In this document: piece after piece, positions 1 to 9,456 of the stretch
Numbering within the stretch: the stretch's first letter is position 1
Layout: the number at the start of each line of letters is the position of its first letter
Assembly (NCBI GenBank): GCA_035765195.1
Contig: DASTYC010000035.1
Coordinates: 1 to 64,000, forward strand
Source: CALAED01 sp035765195
GTDB lineage: Bacteria; Actinomycetota; Actinomycetes; Streptosporangiales; Streptosporangiaceae
Direction: 5' to 3'
DNA: 64,000 bases
Notes under the pieces: model-generated
Database searches by the model: none
What the model was told of the DNA's origin: nothing
What the model saw: the letters and a program-made list of their open reading frames with translations, nothing else
Position numbers and translations under genes: made by a program

Positions 1-152
1 CCCCCGGAACGAGGTGAGACGAGGCCATCGGAGCGGCTGTCGGGCCTGGGTTGATACGCCCCGAGCGAAAACGCGGACCTCACGACCTGAGCGGTGTCCG
101 GAGCGCGTTACTGTCCAATCAGCGGACTTGATACCGACGGAGGAACACCCCC

Positions 153-854
153 GTGAGCGAGCTTGTGAGCGAACCAACGAGCGACGAGGGAAGTGTGCGC
201 CCCCAGGGCGCCGAAGCCGCGCGGGAGGCGCCCGGCGCGGCGCCTGGGCCGATTGTGTCCCGGGTGACGGATCCCCAGCTGCTGCCGCTGTCGGACCAGC
301 TGTTCCAGCGGCTGCTGCGCGAGCGGATCATCTTCCTCGGCCAGCAGGTCGACGACGACATCGCCAACCGCATCTGCGCCGAGCTTCTGCTGCTGTCGGC
401 CGAAGACGGCCAGCGCGACATCTACCTCTACATCAACTCGCCCGGCGGCTCGGTGACGGCCGGCATGGCGATCTACGACATCATGCAGTACGTCCCCAAT
501 GACGTCGCGACGGTCGGCATGGGGCTGGCCGCCTCGATGGGGCAGTTCCTGCTCTGCGCCGGCGCCAAGGGCAAGCGGTTCGCGTTGCCGCACGCCCGGA
601 TCATGATGCACCAGCCGTCCGGCGGCATCGGGGGTACGGCCTCCGACATCAAGATCCAGGCCGAGCAGATGCTGTACGTGAAGAAGACGCTCGCCGAGCG
701 GATCGCCTTCCACACCGGCCAGCCCCTCGACCAGATCGAGAAGGACTCCGATCGCGACCGCTGGTTCACCGCCGAAGCGGCCAGAGACTACGGCTTCGTC
801 GATCAAGTGGTGTTGAGCGCCAACCAGGTGCCCTCCGAGGGCCCCGTTTCTTGA
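153..854 (+). CDS. clpP1: ATP-dependent Clp protease proteolytic subunit (first of two)
   Basis: Serine peptidase subunit of the cytoplasmic Clp protease, which degrades proteins unfolded by ClpX or ClpC. The 233-residue product has the ClpP fold: the INSPGG loop near residues 94-99, catalytic Ser128 in AASMGQ, His153 in MMHQP and a plausible Asp202 in DRDRW. About 40 residues of hydrophilic N-terminus precede the conserved core, so some may be removed by processing. The GTG start at 153 is chosen because GGAGG lies about 10 bases upstream. It sits 27 bases before a second clpP and upstream of clpX, the usual actinobacterial arrangement in which two different ClpP rings form one mixed tetradecamer. 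Confidence 0.96.
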   Translation: MSELVSEPTSDEGSVRPQGAEAAREAPGAAPGPIVSRVTDPQLLPLSDQLFQRLLRERIIFLGQQVDDDIANRICAELLLLSAEDGQRDIYLYINSPGGSVTAGMAIYDIMQYVPNDVATVGMGLAASMGQFLLCAGAKGKRFALPHARIMMHQPSGGIGGTASDIKIQAEQMLYVKKTLAERIAFHTGQPLDQIEKDSDRDRWFTAEAARDYGFVDQVVLSANQVPSEGPVS

Positions 855-881
855 GGCCAGGACTGAGCGGAGGCACAGACA

Positions 882-1553
882 ATGAGTGATCTGATCCGGC
901 CGAACATCGAGGTGGGCGGCGGCGTGCGCCCGGTCGAGAGCCGATACATCATCCCGTCCTTCGTCGAGCGGACGACGTACGGGGTCAAGGAGATGAACCC
1001 GTACAACAAGCTCTTCGAGGAGCGGATCATCTTCCTTGGCGTGCAGATCGACGACGCGTCGGCCAACGACGTGATGGCGCAGCTGCTGACGTTGGAGTCG
1101 ATCGACCCCGACCGCGACATCAGCATCTACATCAACTCGCCCGGCGGGTCCTTCACGGCCATGACCGCGATCTACGACACGATGCAGTTCGTGAAGCCCG
1201 ACATCCAGACGGTGTGCATCGGCCAGGCCGCGTCGGCCGCCGCCGTGCTGCTGGCCGCCGGGACGCCCGGCAAGCGGGCCGCGCTGCCGCACTCGCGGAT
1301 CTTGATCCACCAGCCGGCCACCGAGGGCACCTACGGCCAGTCGAGCGACATCGAGATCCAGGCCCGCGAGATCATGCGGATTCGCGAGCAGCTCGAGGAG
1401 ATCATCGCCCGGCACTCCAACCGGAAGCTCGAGGAGGTAAGGGCCGACATCGAGCGCGACAAGATCCTTACCGCCGAGGAGGCCAAAGCTTATGGTCTCG
1501 TCGACGACGTCTTCGCAAGCAGGAAGCGCCGAGCCGAGGTAGTGTCGTCGTAA
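882..1553 (+). CDS. clpP2: ATP-dependent Clp protease proteolytic subunit (second)
   Basis: Second ClpP subunit, 223 residues. Catalytic Ser118 is in QAASAA, His143 in LIHQP and Asp193 in ERDK. The sequence is clearly different from the upstream copy, which fits the hetero-ring ClpP1P2 enzyme known from actinobacteria (family knowledge). The ATG start has GGAGG 8-9 bases upstream. The 27-base gap to the first clpP suggests one transcript. The 161-base gap to clpX has no clear terminator, so clpX may be read with it or from its own promoter. Confidence 0.96.
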   Translation: MSDLIRPNIEVGGGVRPVESRYIIPSFVERTTYGVKEMNPYNKLFEERIIFLGVQIDDASANDVMAQLLTLESIDPDRDISIYINSPGGSFTAMTAIYDTMQFVKPDIQTVCIGQAASAAAVLLAAGTPGKRAALPHSRILIHQPATEGTYGQSSDIEIQAREIMRIREQLEEIIARHSNRKLEEVRADIERDKILTAEEAKAYGLVDDVFASRKRRAEVVSS

Positions 1554-1714
1554 GGACGGCGACCGGCCAACAGCCCGGCTGACCGTCAGACTTCCGAAGG
1601 AGGGGCTTACCAACCGCCCCAGAGACGGTAACGTCGGAGCCAACGTCGAAAGCTTCCAGGGCGCGCCTTTCATCGCATCTTGGACGCGCGGCCCCACGAA
1701 AAGGAGAGATCTGG

Positions 1715-2992
1715 GTGGCACGCATCGGCGACGGTGGTGACCTGCTCAAGTGCTCGTTCTGCGGAAAGAGCCAGAAGCAGGTAAAAAAGCTCATCGCGGG
1801 CCCTGGCGTGTACATCTGCGACGAGTGCATCGATCTCTGTAACGAGATCATCGAGGAGGAGTTGTCCGATTCCTCCGACATGAAGTGGGACAACCTGCCC
1901 AAGCCGCGGGAGATCTACGAGTTCCTCGACTCCTATGTCATCGGGCAGGAGAAGGCCAAGAAGGCGCTGAGCGTCGCGGTCTACAACCACTACAAGCGGA
2001 TCCAGTCAGGCGACAACAGCAGGGATGACGCGGTCGAGCTGGCCAAGTCCAACATCTTGCTGCTGGGGCCGACCGGGTCCGGCAAGACACTGCTCGCGCA
2101 GACGCTCGCCAAGCTGCTCAACGTCCCGTTCGCCATCGCGGACGCCACGGCCCTGACCGAGGCCGGATACGTCGGCGAGGATGTCGAGAACATCCTGCTC
2201 AAGCTGATCCAGGCGGCGGACTACGACGTCAAGAAGGCCGAAACGGGGATCATCTACATCGACGAGGTCGACAAGATCGCTCGCAAGAGCGAGAACCCGT
2301 CGATCACCCGTGACGTCTCCGGCGAGGGCGTCCAGCAGGCCCTGCTCAAGATCCTGGAGGGGACGACGGCGAGCGTGCCGCCACAGGGCGGCCGCAAGCA
2401 CCCGCACCAGGAGTTCATCCAGATCGACACGACCAATGTGCTGTTCATCTGCGGTGGTGCGTTCGCGGGCCTGGAGAAGATCATCGAGCAACGGGTCGGC
2501 AAGCAGGGCATGGGGTTCGGCGCGGTGCTGCGCTCGAAGGACGACTTCGAGGACACGGCCGACGTCTTCTGCGACGTCATGCCCGAAGACCTGCTGAAGT
2601 TCGGGATGATCCCGGAGTTCGTCGGGCGGCTCCCCGTCATCACCTCGGTGCACAACCTCGATCGCGAGGCGCTCATCGAGATCCTCACCGAGCCCAAGAA
2701 CGCCCTGGTCAAGCAGTACCACCGGCTGTTCGAGCTCGACGGTGTGGACCTGGAGTTCACCGACGACGCGCTCGAGGCCATCGCCGACCAGGCGGTGCTC
2801 CGCGGCACCGGTGCGCGCGGCCTGCGGGCGATCCTGGAAGAGGTCCTGCTGTCGGTGATGTACGAGGTGCCGAGCCGGGCCGACGTGGCCAGAGTCGTCA
2901 TCACGCGCGAGGCCGTCCTCGAGCACGTCAACCCGACCCTGGTGCCGCGCGAGCGCACCAACAAGCGGGAGCCGCGGGAGAAGTCCGCCTAG
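1715..2992 (+). CDS. clpX: ATP-dependent Clp protease ATP-binding subunit ClpX
   Basis: AAA+ unfoldase that recognises substrates and feeds them to ClpP. The N-terminal zinc-binding domain has Cys13, Cys16, Cys35 and Cys38. Walker A GPTGSGKT is at 118-125, the GYVG pore loop at 151-154 and Walker B with Asp183-Glu184. The RKH substrate loop is present (GGRKHPH). The ClpP-contact loop reads MGFG rather than the common IGFG. The GTG start follows AAGGAG at 1701-1706. The 425-residue length is normal for the family. Confidence 0.97.
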   Translation: MARIGDGGDLLKCSFCGKSQKQVKKLIAGPGVYICDECIDLCNEIIEEELSDSSDMKWDNLPKPREIYEFLDSYVIGQEKAKKALSVAVYNHYKRIQSGDNSRDDAVELAKSNILLLGPTGSGKTLLAQTLAKLLNVPFAIADATALTEAGYVGEDVENILLKLIQAADYDVKKAETGIIYIDEVDKIARKSENPSITRDVSGEGVQQALLKILEGTTASVPPQGGRKHPHQEFIQIDTTNVLFICGGAFAGLEKIIEQRVGKQGMGFGAVLRSKDDFEDTADVFCDVMPEDLLKFGMIPEFVGRLPVITSVHNLDREALIEILTEPKNALVKQYHRLFELDGVDLEFTDDALEAIADQAVLRGTGARGLRAILEEVLLSVMYEVPSRADVARVVITREAVLEHVNPTLVPRERTNKREPREKSA

Positions 2993-3091
2993 TCGGGTTA
3001 AAGCAGCCCAAATTTCGACCAAGGGGTGCACAAAACGACATTTCGGCGTCGACGAACGCCATCTGGTCCCTCGGATCGAAGCGAAGCCAAC

Positions 3092-3132
3092 CGAGCGAGG
3101 CCCCGAGCCATCCCGGCCCGGGGCCTCGCTCG
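3092..3132. terminator. Bidirectional terminator-like hairpin between clpX and the kinase gene
   Basis: A perfect 14-bp inverted repeat (CGAGCGAGGCCCCG at 3092-3105, complement at 3119-3132) encloses a 13-base loop. It lies between the convergent ends of clpX and the minus-strand kinase gene. There is no T-run, as is common for high-GC actinobacterial terminators. Confidence 0.8.
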
Positions 3133-3192
3133 TGGTCATCCCGGGGCGCCATCCCGGCGCTGTCGCGGCGCCACCGGCGGTCCCGGCGGGGT

Positions 3193-4941
<1,749 letters not shown>

Positions 4942-5068
4942 CTGTCTCCCGCTCTGGGGGATCGTGGGGAGCCAGGGGGATGAGCGAGAGATCGTCGTGC
5001 CGGTCCCGGTCCCCGTTCACCCCGGCGACATCCGATGGACTATGGAATCTGGTCAGCGGATTCGCGGA

Positions 5069-6091
5069 TTACTTCTCGCGTTCGAGGTCGGGACGCATCT
5101 TGCGCATCAGCTCCGCGATCTCCGTCGCGGACTTGCCGGGGCTCGTGGAGACGATCTCGCCGAAGGAGTCGTTGGTCGCCCACGCGCAAAAGGCGATGGT
5201 CTGGCCGGCCGCCCTGGCCTCGGCGCATACGCCCTTGCCGCCGCCTTGGCCGGGGTCCACCTCGGTGACCGACCCCGCCGCGGACGCCGCCGAGCTGCGG
5301 AAGCTCGACACGAACTTGTCCGGATCGCCCAGCGGCCCGATGCCCCCCAGGAAGATCACGCCGGCCGGCACGAGGCTGCTCGACGACGCGTTCGGGTCCT
5401 TGTAGAACCCGGACACCACCTTGTCGAGCCGGTTTCCGGTCGCCGACTGGAGGATGTTCTTCTGGCTGTTGATCGTCTGGGCGAAGCGGCTCTCCCCGGC
5501 GGAGTCGCGCGACCAGCCGCCCGCGGTTTCCGCGGCGACCACGTCGTGCTTCGGCCCCCCGCCGCTCGTCACCGCGACGACCACCACGATGAGGATGACG
5601 AGCGCGACCGCGCCGCCCACGATGCCGAGGATGAGCCCGGTGTTGGACTTCTTCGGCGTCCCGTACGTCGTGGGCGCCCCATAGTCGGGCAGGCCCTGCT
5701 GCTGGCCGTACGGGTCGTACCCCTGCGGCTGCTGCCCATAGGGAGACTGCTGCCCGTAGCCCTGCTGTCCGTAGGGCTGCTGGGAGCCATATCCCCCTTG
5801 ATCACCCTGCTGTCCGTAGCCGCCGCCCTGGCCGCCGCCATAGCCCGGCTGCTGGCCGTAACCGGGCTGCTGTCCGTAGCCGCCGCCGTATCCGCCCTGG
5901 TCGCCTTGCTGTCCGTAGCCGGGCTGACCCCCGTACGGCTGCTGGCCGCCGGGCTGCTGCTGCCCGCCGTAGCCGCCGCCCTGCTCGCCATATCCCGCCT
6001 GCTGGCCATAGCCGGGTCGCTGACCATAATCCGGGCCACCGCCGTACGGCGAGTCTTCCGAGCCGCCCGGTGGCGGGTTCCAACCGCTCAT
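5069..6091 (-). CDS. Tyr/Gly/Gln-rich single-pass membrane protein, outer domain shared with adjacent kinase
   Basis: 340 residues. Residues 1-145 are low-complexity GYGQQ-type repeats and should be cytoplasmic. One membrane helix lies at about 151-175, and the rest is an outer domain matching that of the kinase at 3193-4941 nearly end to end. No catalytic motif is visible. The gene probably arose by duplication of the kinase's transmembrane and outer parts with a new N-terminus. It could be a co-receptor or substrate of the kinase (inference). The ATG start has GGAGA upstream. The repeat region is a likely site of length variation between strains. Confidence 0.85.
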   Translation of the reverse strand: MSGWNPPPGGSEDSPYGGGPDYGQRPGYGQQAGYGEQGGGYGGQQQPGGQQPYGGQPGYGQQGDQGGYGGGYGQQPGYGQQPGYGGGQGGGYGQQGDQGGYGSQQPYGQQGYGQQSPYGQQPQGYDPYGQQQGLPDYGAPTTYGTPKKSNTGLILGIVGGAVALVILIVVVVAVTSGGGPKHDVVAAETAGGWSRDSAGESRFAQTINSQKNILQSATGNRLDKVVSGFYKDPNASSSSLVPAGVIFLGGIGPLGDPDKFVSSFRSSAASAAGSVTEVDPGQGGGKGVCAEARAAGQTIAFCAWATNDSFGEIVSTSPGKSATEIAELMRKMRPDLEREK

Positions 6092-6371
6092 CGTCTCTCC
6101 TCAGCGTCGCCGGACATCCGGCCGCCATGTGCTGGTTCCGTCTGACTGGTGTCCCGCCGTTGACGTGGTCCGGTTGGCCTGGTCCCGACTCAGGTACCTG
6201 TCAGGCTGTTGGAGGGGATTCTCCTCCATTTGGTTCCCTGCCAGCTGCCGCGCCCGGGGATCCGTCTCCGCCCAGACGCGCCAACCGCCTACATCCTCCG
6301 TCGACTCTCCCCCCGTGGCCGAGCCCCCCGAGCGCGCTGAGCTGCGATGTGGCACGCGCCCATGGACGCAG

Positions 6372-6542
6372 GGCAGGTTCTACGAACGCTGGATCTCTTC
6401 CGGCCTCTTCACGGTGGACCCAACCCGCAACCCTGCCCGGCCCTTGTTCTCGATGGTGATCCCCCCGCCAAACGTGATCGGATCGTTGCATATAGGACAC
6501 GCGCCGGCTCATTGTATCCGGGTCATGCATCGTCGCCGCCGG
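6372..6542 (+). pseudogene. valS: Decayed valS (valyl-tRNA synthetase) N-terminal fragment
   Basis: In the frame starting at 6372 the sequence reads GRFYERWISSGLFTVDP, then FSMVIPPPNV.GSLHIGHA and a basic run. This is the N-terminus of class I valyl-tRNA synthetase including the HIGH signature (6489-6500). The match ends near 6542 and nothing of the remaining 800 or so residues follows. The fragment lies between clpX and folC, where intact valS is found in many actinobacteria (established synteny). No start codon or RBS fits. Functional valS should be elsewhere in the genome. The surrounding gene-free stretch 6092-6670 holds only this relic and a hairpin. Confidence 0.8.
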
Positions 6543-6595
6543 ACGCGGCGGCTGACCGCAACGACGGCGGGCCGGCCGGCGGCGACGCCCGAGGC

Positions 6596-6626
6596 GGACA
6601 CCGCCGCCCCCGGTGGGGCGGTGTCC
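6596..6626. terminator. Terminator-like hairpin after the valS relic
   Basis: A 10-bp perfect stem (GGACACCGCC at 6596-6605, complement at 6617-6626) with an 11-base loop. It sits 45 bases beyond the stop of the minus-strand hydrolase gene, so it may terminate that gene or be left from the lost valS region. Confidence 0.55.
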
Positions 6627-6670
6627 TATCGAGCCACCGGCGGCCGGCCGATCGCGCCGATCCCTCCTGG

Positions 6671-7498
6671 CTAGTGGGCGGCCCAGTGACGCAGCAGATG
6701 GGGAACGAGGTCGGCCGGGCGCTCGTCGGGGAAGAACAGCTTCGCGCCCTCGACCTCCACCACCTCGGTGCCGCCGGGAATGGTGTCGTGCAGCCAGTGG
6801 GCCCAGCTCACCTCGAAGAACTCATCGCCGGTGCCCCAGACGACGAGAGTGGGCACGTCGAGCTTGCGCAGCCCCGGCTCGGCGTCGAGCAGGTCGTCGG
6901 CGCGCAGCGAGACGAGGAACCGCTCGAACTCGCGGGCCCGTTCCGGGGTGCGCCTGATCGGGTCGATGTAGACGCGCAGCGTCTCGTCGCTGAGCGCCTC
7001 GGCCCGTTCGTAGCCGGCGCCGAGGCTGGCCCGGGCGACGTCGAGGCCGTCGCCCGCCGCGATGAGCGGGGCGAGCTCGCCGCGCTCGGCCAGCTCGATC
7101 GTCGCCTTGAACTGCTCGGGCGGCATGTTGTCGTGGGCATCGCAGTTGGTGAGCGTGAACGTCCGCAGCCGCTCGGGGTGCCGGGCCGCGAAGACCTGGG
7201 CGATGGCGCCGCCCGTGTCGTTGCCGACCAGGTCGATCCCGGTCAGGTCGAGCGCGGCGCAAAAGTCCTCGATCGCCTCGGCCAGCGCGGGCAGCGAGTA
7301 ATCCGGGCGCGGCGGCGTCGCGCCGTGCAGCGGCAGGTCGATCGCGACACACCGCCGCTCCGGCTCGTCGCGCAGCGCCTCGATGACGTTGCGCCACAGG
7401 TGGCTGCTGGTGCCGACTCCGTGCACGAACAAGGCGACCCGCCCCTGCCCCGCGTCGACATACGCCATCTCACCGGATCGAGTTTGGACCGTACGCAT
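6671..7498 (-). CDS. Alpha/beta-fold hydrolase (haloalkane dehalogenase/epoxide hydrolase-like)
   Basis: A 275-residue product from the ATG at 7498, where a purine-rich RBS (GGGGGA) is placed correctly. A longer frame to 7636 crosses the operator region and is not credible. The oxyanion motif FVHGVG is near the start. The nucleophile elbow reads LVGNDTGG, with Asp as nucleophile as in haloalkane dehalogenases and epoxide hydrolases. A C-terminal cap and histidine region follow. The substrate is unknown. The gene is divergent from a TetR repressor with two operators between them, so it is very likely the repressor's target. Confidence 0.85.
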   Translation of the reverse strand: MRTVQTRSGEMAYVDAGQGRVALFVHGVGTSSHLWRNVIEALRDEPERRCVAIDLPLHGATPPRPDYSLPALAEAIEDFCAALDLTGIDLVGNDTGGAIAQVFAARHPERLRTFTLTNCDAHDNMPPEQFKATIELAERGELAPLIAAGDGLDVARASLGAGYERAEALSDETLRVYIDPIRRTPERAREFERFLVSLRADDLLDAEPGLRKLDVPTLVVWGTGDEFFEVSWAHWLHDTIPGGTEVVEVEGAKLFFPDERPADLVPHLLRHWAAH

Positions 7499-7521
7499 GA
7501 CACAATCCCCCTGGATTCCGT

Positions 7522-7561
7522 ACCGACTGTCGGTTTGACATTCCCATACCGACAGTCGGTA
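7522..7561. promoter_or_regulatory. Two TetR-type operators in the divergent promoter region
   Basis: Two near-identical palindromes, ACCGACTGTCGGT (7522-7534) and TACCGACAGTCGGTA (7547-7561), differ only at the central base and are 26 bp apart centre to centre. They lie between the hydrolase and tetR starts. TTGACA at 7535-7540 could be a -35 element for tetR, placing the second operator over the spacer/-10 region. This is the classic layout of an autoregulated TetR repressor. Confidence 0.88.
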
Positions 7562-7583
7562 CGTCAACGTTCCGGTATGAAAG

Positions 7584-8177
7584 ATGCCCATGAACAAGAA
7601 GGTCGAGCGTGGCCGAGCCACGCGCGAGCAGCTCATAGAGATCGCGACCCCGCTGTTCGCCGGCCGCGGCTACGAGGACACCTCGATCGAGGCGGTCCTG
7701 CAGGACTCAGGCGTGAGCCGCGGGGCTCTCTATCACCACTTCGCCGGGAAGGAGGGTCTCTTCCAGGCCGTGCACGAGGCTGTCGAGGCCAAGATCGACC
7801 AGGAGATCGCGCGCGCCACCCAGGGCATAGACGACCCCGTCGCGGCGCTCCGCGCCGGGTGCCTCACCTGGGTCCGCTCTGCCGGCGATCCGATCGTCCA
7901 GCGCATCCTGCTCATCGACGCCCCGGCCGTCTTCGGCTGGCGCCGCTGGCGCGAGCTGGAGGAGCAGCACTCCCTCGGCATGATCAAGGTCGCCCTCCAG
8001 GCGATCTCCGACACCGGGCGCCTGCCCGCCCATCTGGTCACGCCCTTCGCCCACATGCTGCTGGCCGCCCTCAACGAGATCGCCATCGTCATCGCCAGGT
8101 CCGATGACACCGACGACGCCACCCGAGAGGGCGAGGGCGCCGTCGAAGCCCTCCTTCAACGTCTCCTCGTCCCCTGA
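7584..8177 (+). CDS. TetR/AcrR family transcriptional regulator
   Basis: 197 residues. The N-terminal helix-turn-helix is typical (TREQLIEIATPLFAGRGYEDTS, then GVSRGALYHHFAGKEGLF), followed by an all-helical ligand domain. The start is ATG 7584, or ATG 7590 two codons in. It is divergent from the hydrolase gene with paired operators between. It most likely represses both, with release by a substrate of the hydrolase (inference). The convergent neighbour ends at 8203. Confidence 0.92.
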   Translation: MPMNKKVERGRATREQLIEIATPLFAGRGYEDTSIEAVLQDSGVSRGALYHHFAGKEGLFQAVHEAVEAKIDQEIARATQGIDDPVAALRAGCLTWVRSAGDPIVQRILLIDAPAVFGWRRWRELEEQHSLGMIKVALQAISDTGRLPAHLVTPFAHMLLAALNEIAIVIARSDDTDDATREGEGAVEALLQRLLVP

Positions 8178-8202
8178 GCGTTCGCCCCGGCAGGTGATGG
8201 CC

Positions 8203-9456
8203 TCAGGCCGGGGCGGCGAAGAGCCGTTCGGTGTCGGCGTCGACGAGGTCGAGGACCCTGGCGATGAAGTAACCGGTGCCGAGCGCGACCAACCGCCGGC
8301 CGCGCGCCGCGAGGAAGGCGCGATCGACGGCGGCGATGTCCACGATCTCCCAGCTCGGGGGCAGCGCATGCGTGAACCTCAGGCGAGGCCTGTCATCCAG
8401 CCGCACGAAGGTGACCGGCAGGTCATCCAGCTCTAGAACGGTTCCCGTCACGTCCTTGTGGTCGGGCATCGACACCAGCACGCGATCGATGGTGTTCCAG
8501 TGCCGCGACACTTCGGTCAACGCCGCGGCGACGCCGGCCCGATTGATGGCGGCGTCCGCGAACAGCCGGCTCGACGTGCCAGGGACGTCATGCCACGACG
8601 CGCGCCCGGGCAGGACCACCGAGGCCAGGACCTCCTTGAGCCGTTCGCCTCCCGGCGCCGGTCGGCCGGTGACATCGAGCAGACTCTGCGCGGCCACGCA
8701 GCCCAGCTCGGCATTGTGGTGGCTCAGCCCTTGGGGGAGCAATCGGGCAGGAATGCCGCTTGTACCCGGTTCGACCGTTTCCACCCTGACGCGGCCGCCC
8801 GTCGCTGCGGCGACCCGGTCGTTGATCGCGTCTCGGATCGGAGCATCCTGCGGCATCGAGATCACCGCCCGCGTGCCGGAGGTCACGACGCCGGCCTTGT
8901 CGGAGGCGATCTCTGCCGGCGTGTCTCCCAGCACCCCGAGGTGTTCGCCGAACACCGATGTGATCGCGACGACGGTGGGCGCGAACAGGCTGACCTCGTC
9001 GGAGATCCCGCCCATTCCGGCCTCCAGCACGATGACGTCCGCCTCGACGTCGAGCGCGTGCAGCACGCCGCCGATGATGAACAGGCCGCTCGGCGACAGA
9101 TATCCCATGCCCGGTCGATAGGGCGGCAGCGACACCGCACGCGCCTCGTCGAGACGCTCCGCCAGCCGGGCGAGATCCTTCTCGCCGATCGCCCGGCCGT
9201 CGACGCGGACGCGGTCCCTGACCTCTCGAAGCCGGGGACTGGTCACGGTGACCACCCGGGCGCCGGTCGCGGCGAGGTAGGCGGAGGCATACGTCGCCGC
9301 TGTGCCTTTGCCTTTGGACCCGACAACGGTGAGGACGGGGCGTTGAGGATCTTCCACCTCAAGGGCCCGGGCGAGCGAGCGAGCGCGCTCGATGTCACGC
9401 GTTTCGCCGGCCGCCCGCCTTTCCCACTCCGCCCAGAAGACGCCGAGCGCGCTCAT
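8203..9456 (-). CDS. FolC/Mur-ligase-like ATP-dependent ligase (divergent paralogue)
   Basis: 417 residues from ATG 9456. The P-loop reads GSKGKGTA (46-53) in place of the FolC motif GTNGKGS. TSPRL replaces TSPHL, and FolC-like blocks EAGMGG and GDTPAEIASDKAG follow. The protein therefore belongs to the folylpolyglutamate synthetase/Mur ligase fold but differs at substrate-contacting positions. True folC is only 1.3 kb away, so this one probably joins other substrates. Its start overlaps the stop of the preceding gene as ATGA, implying translational coupling with that membrane protein. The true ligase substrate cannot be read from the sequence. Confidence 0.8.
   Translation of the reverse strand: MSALGVFWAEWERRAAGETRDIERARSLARALEVEDPQRPVLTVVGSKGKGTAATYASAYLAATGARVVTVTSPRLREVRDRVRVDGRAIGEKDLARLAERLDEARAVSLPPYRPGMGYLSPSGLFIIGGVLHALDVEADVIVLEAGMGGISDEVSLFAPTVVAITSVFGEHLGVLGDTPAEIASDKAGVVTSGTRAVISMPQDAPIRDAINDRVAAATGGRVRVETVEPGTSGIPARLLPQGLSHHNAELGCVAAQSLLDVTGRPAPGGERLKEVLASVVLPGRASWHDVPGTSSRLFADAAINRAGVAAALTEVSRHWNTIDRVLVSMPDHKDVTGTVLELDDLPVTFVRLDDRPRLRFTHALPPSWEIVDIAAVDRAFLAARGRRLVALGTGYFIARVLDLVDADTERLFAAPA

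Noticed and set aside
5660..6080. Regular short repeats that could suggest a CRISPR array
   Set aside because: They are in-frame codons for GYGQQ repeats with no spacers.
6129..6371. T-box leader for valS
   Set aside because: No T-box consensus or specifier structure could be seen on either strand.
6347..8107. 586-codon plus-strand frame covering hydrolase and tetR
   Set aside because: Crosses the operators and runs antisense to the hydrolase. Composition is Arg/Ala-rich shadow.
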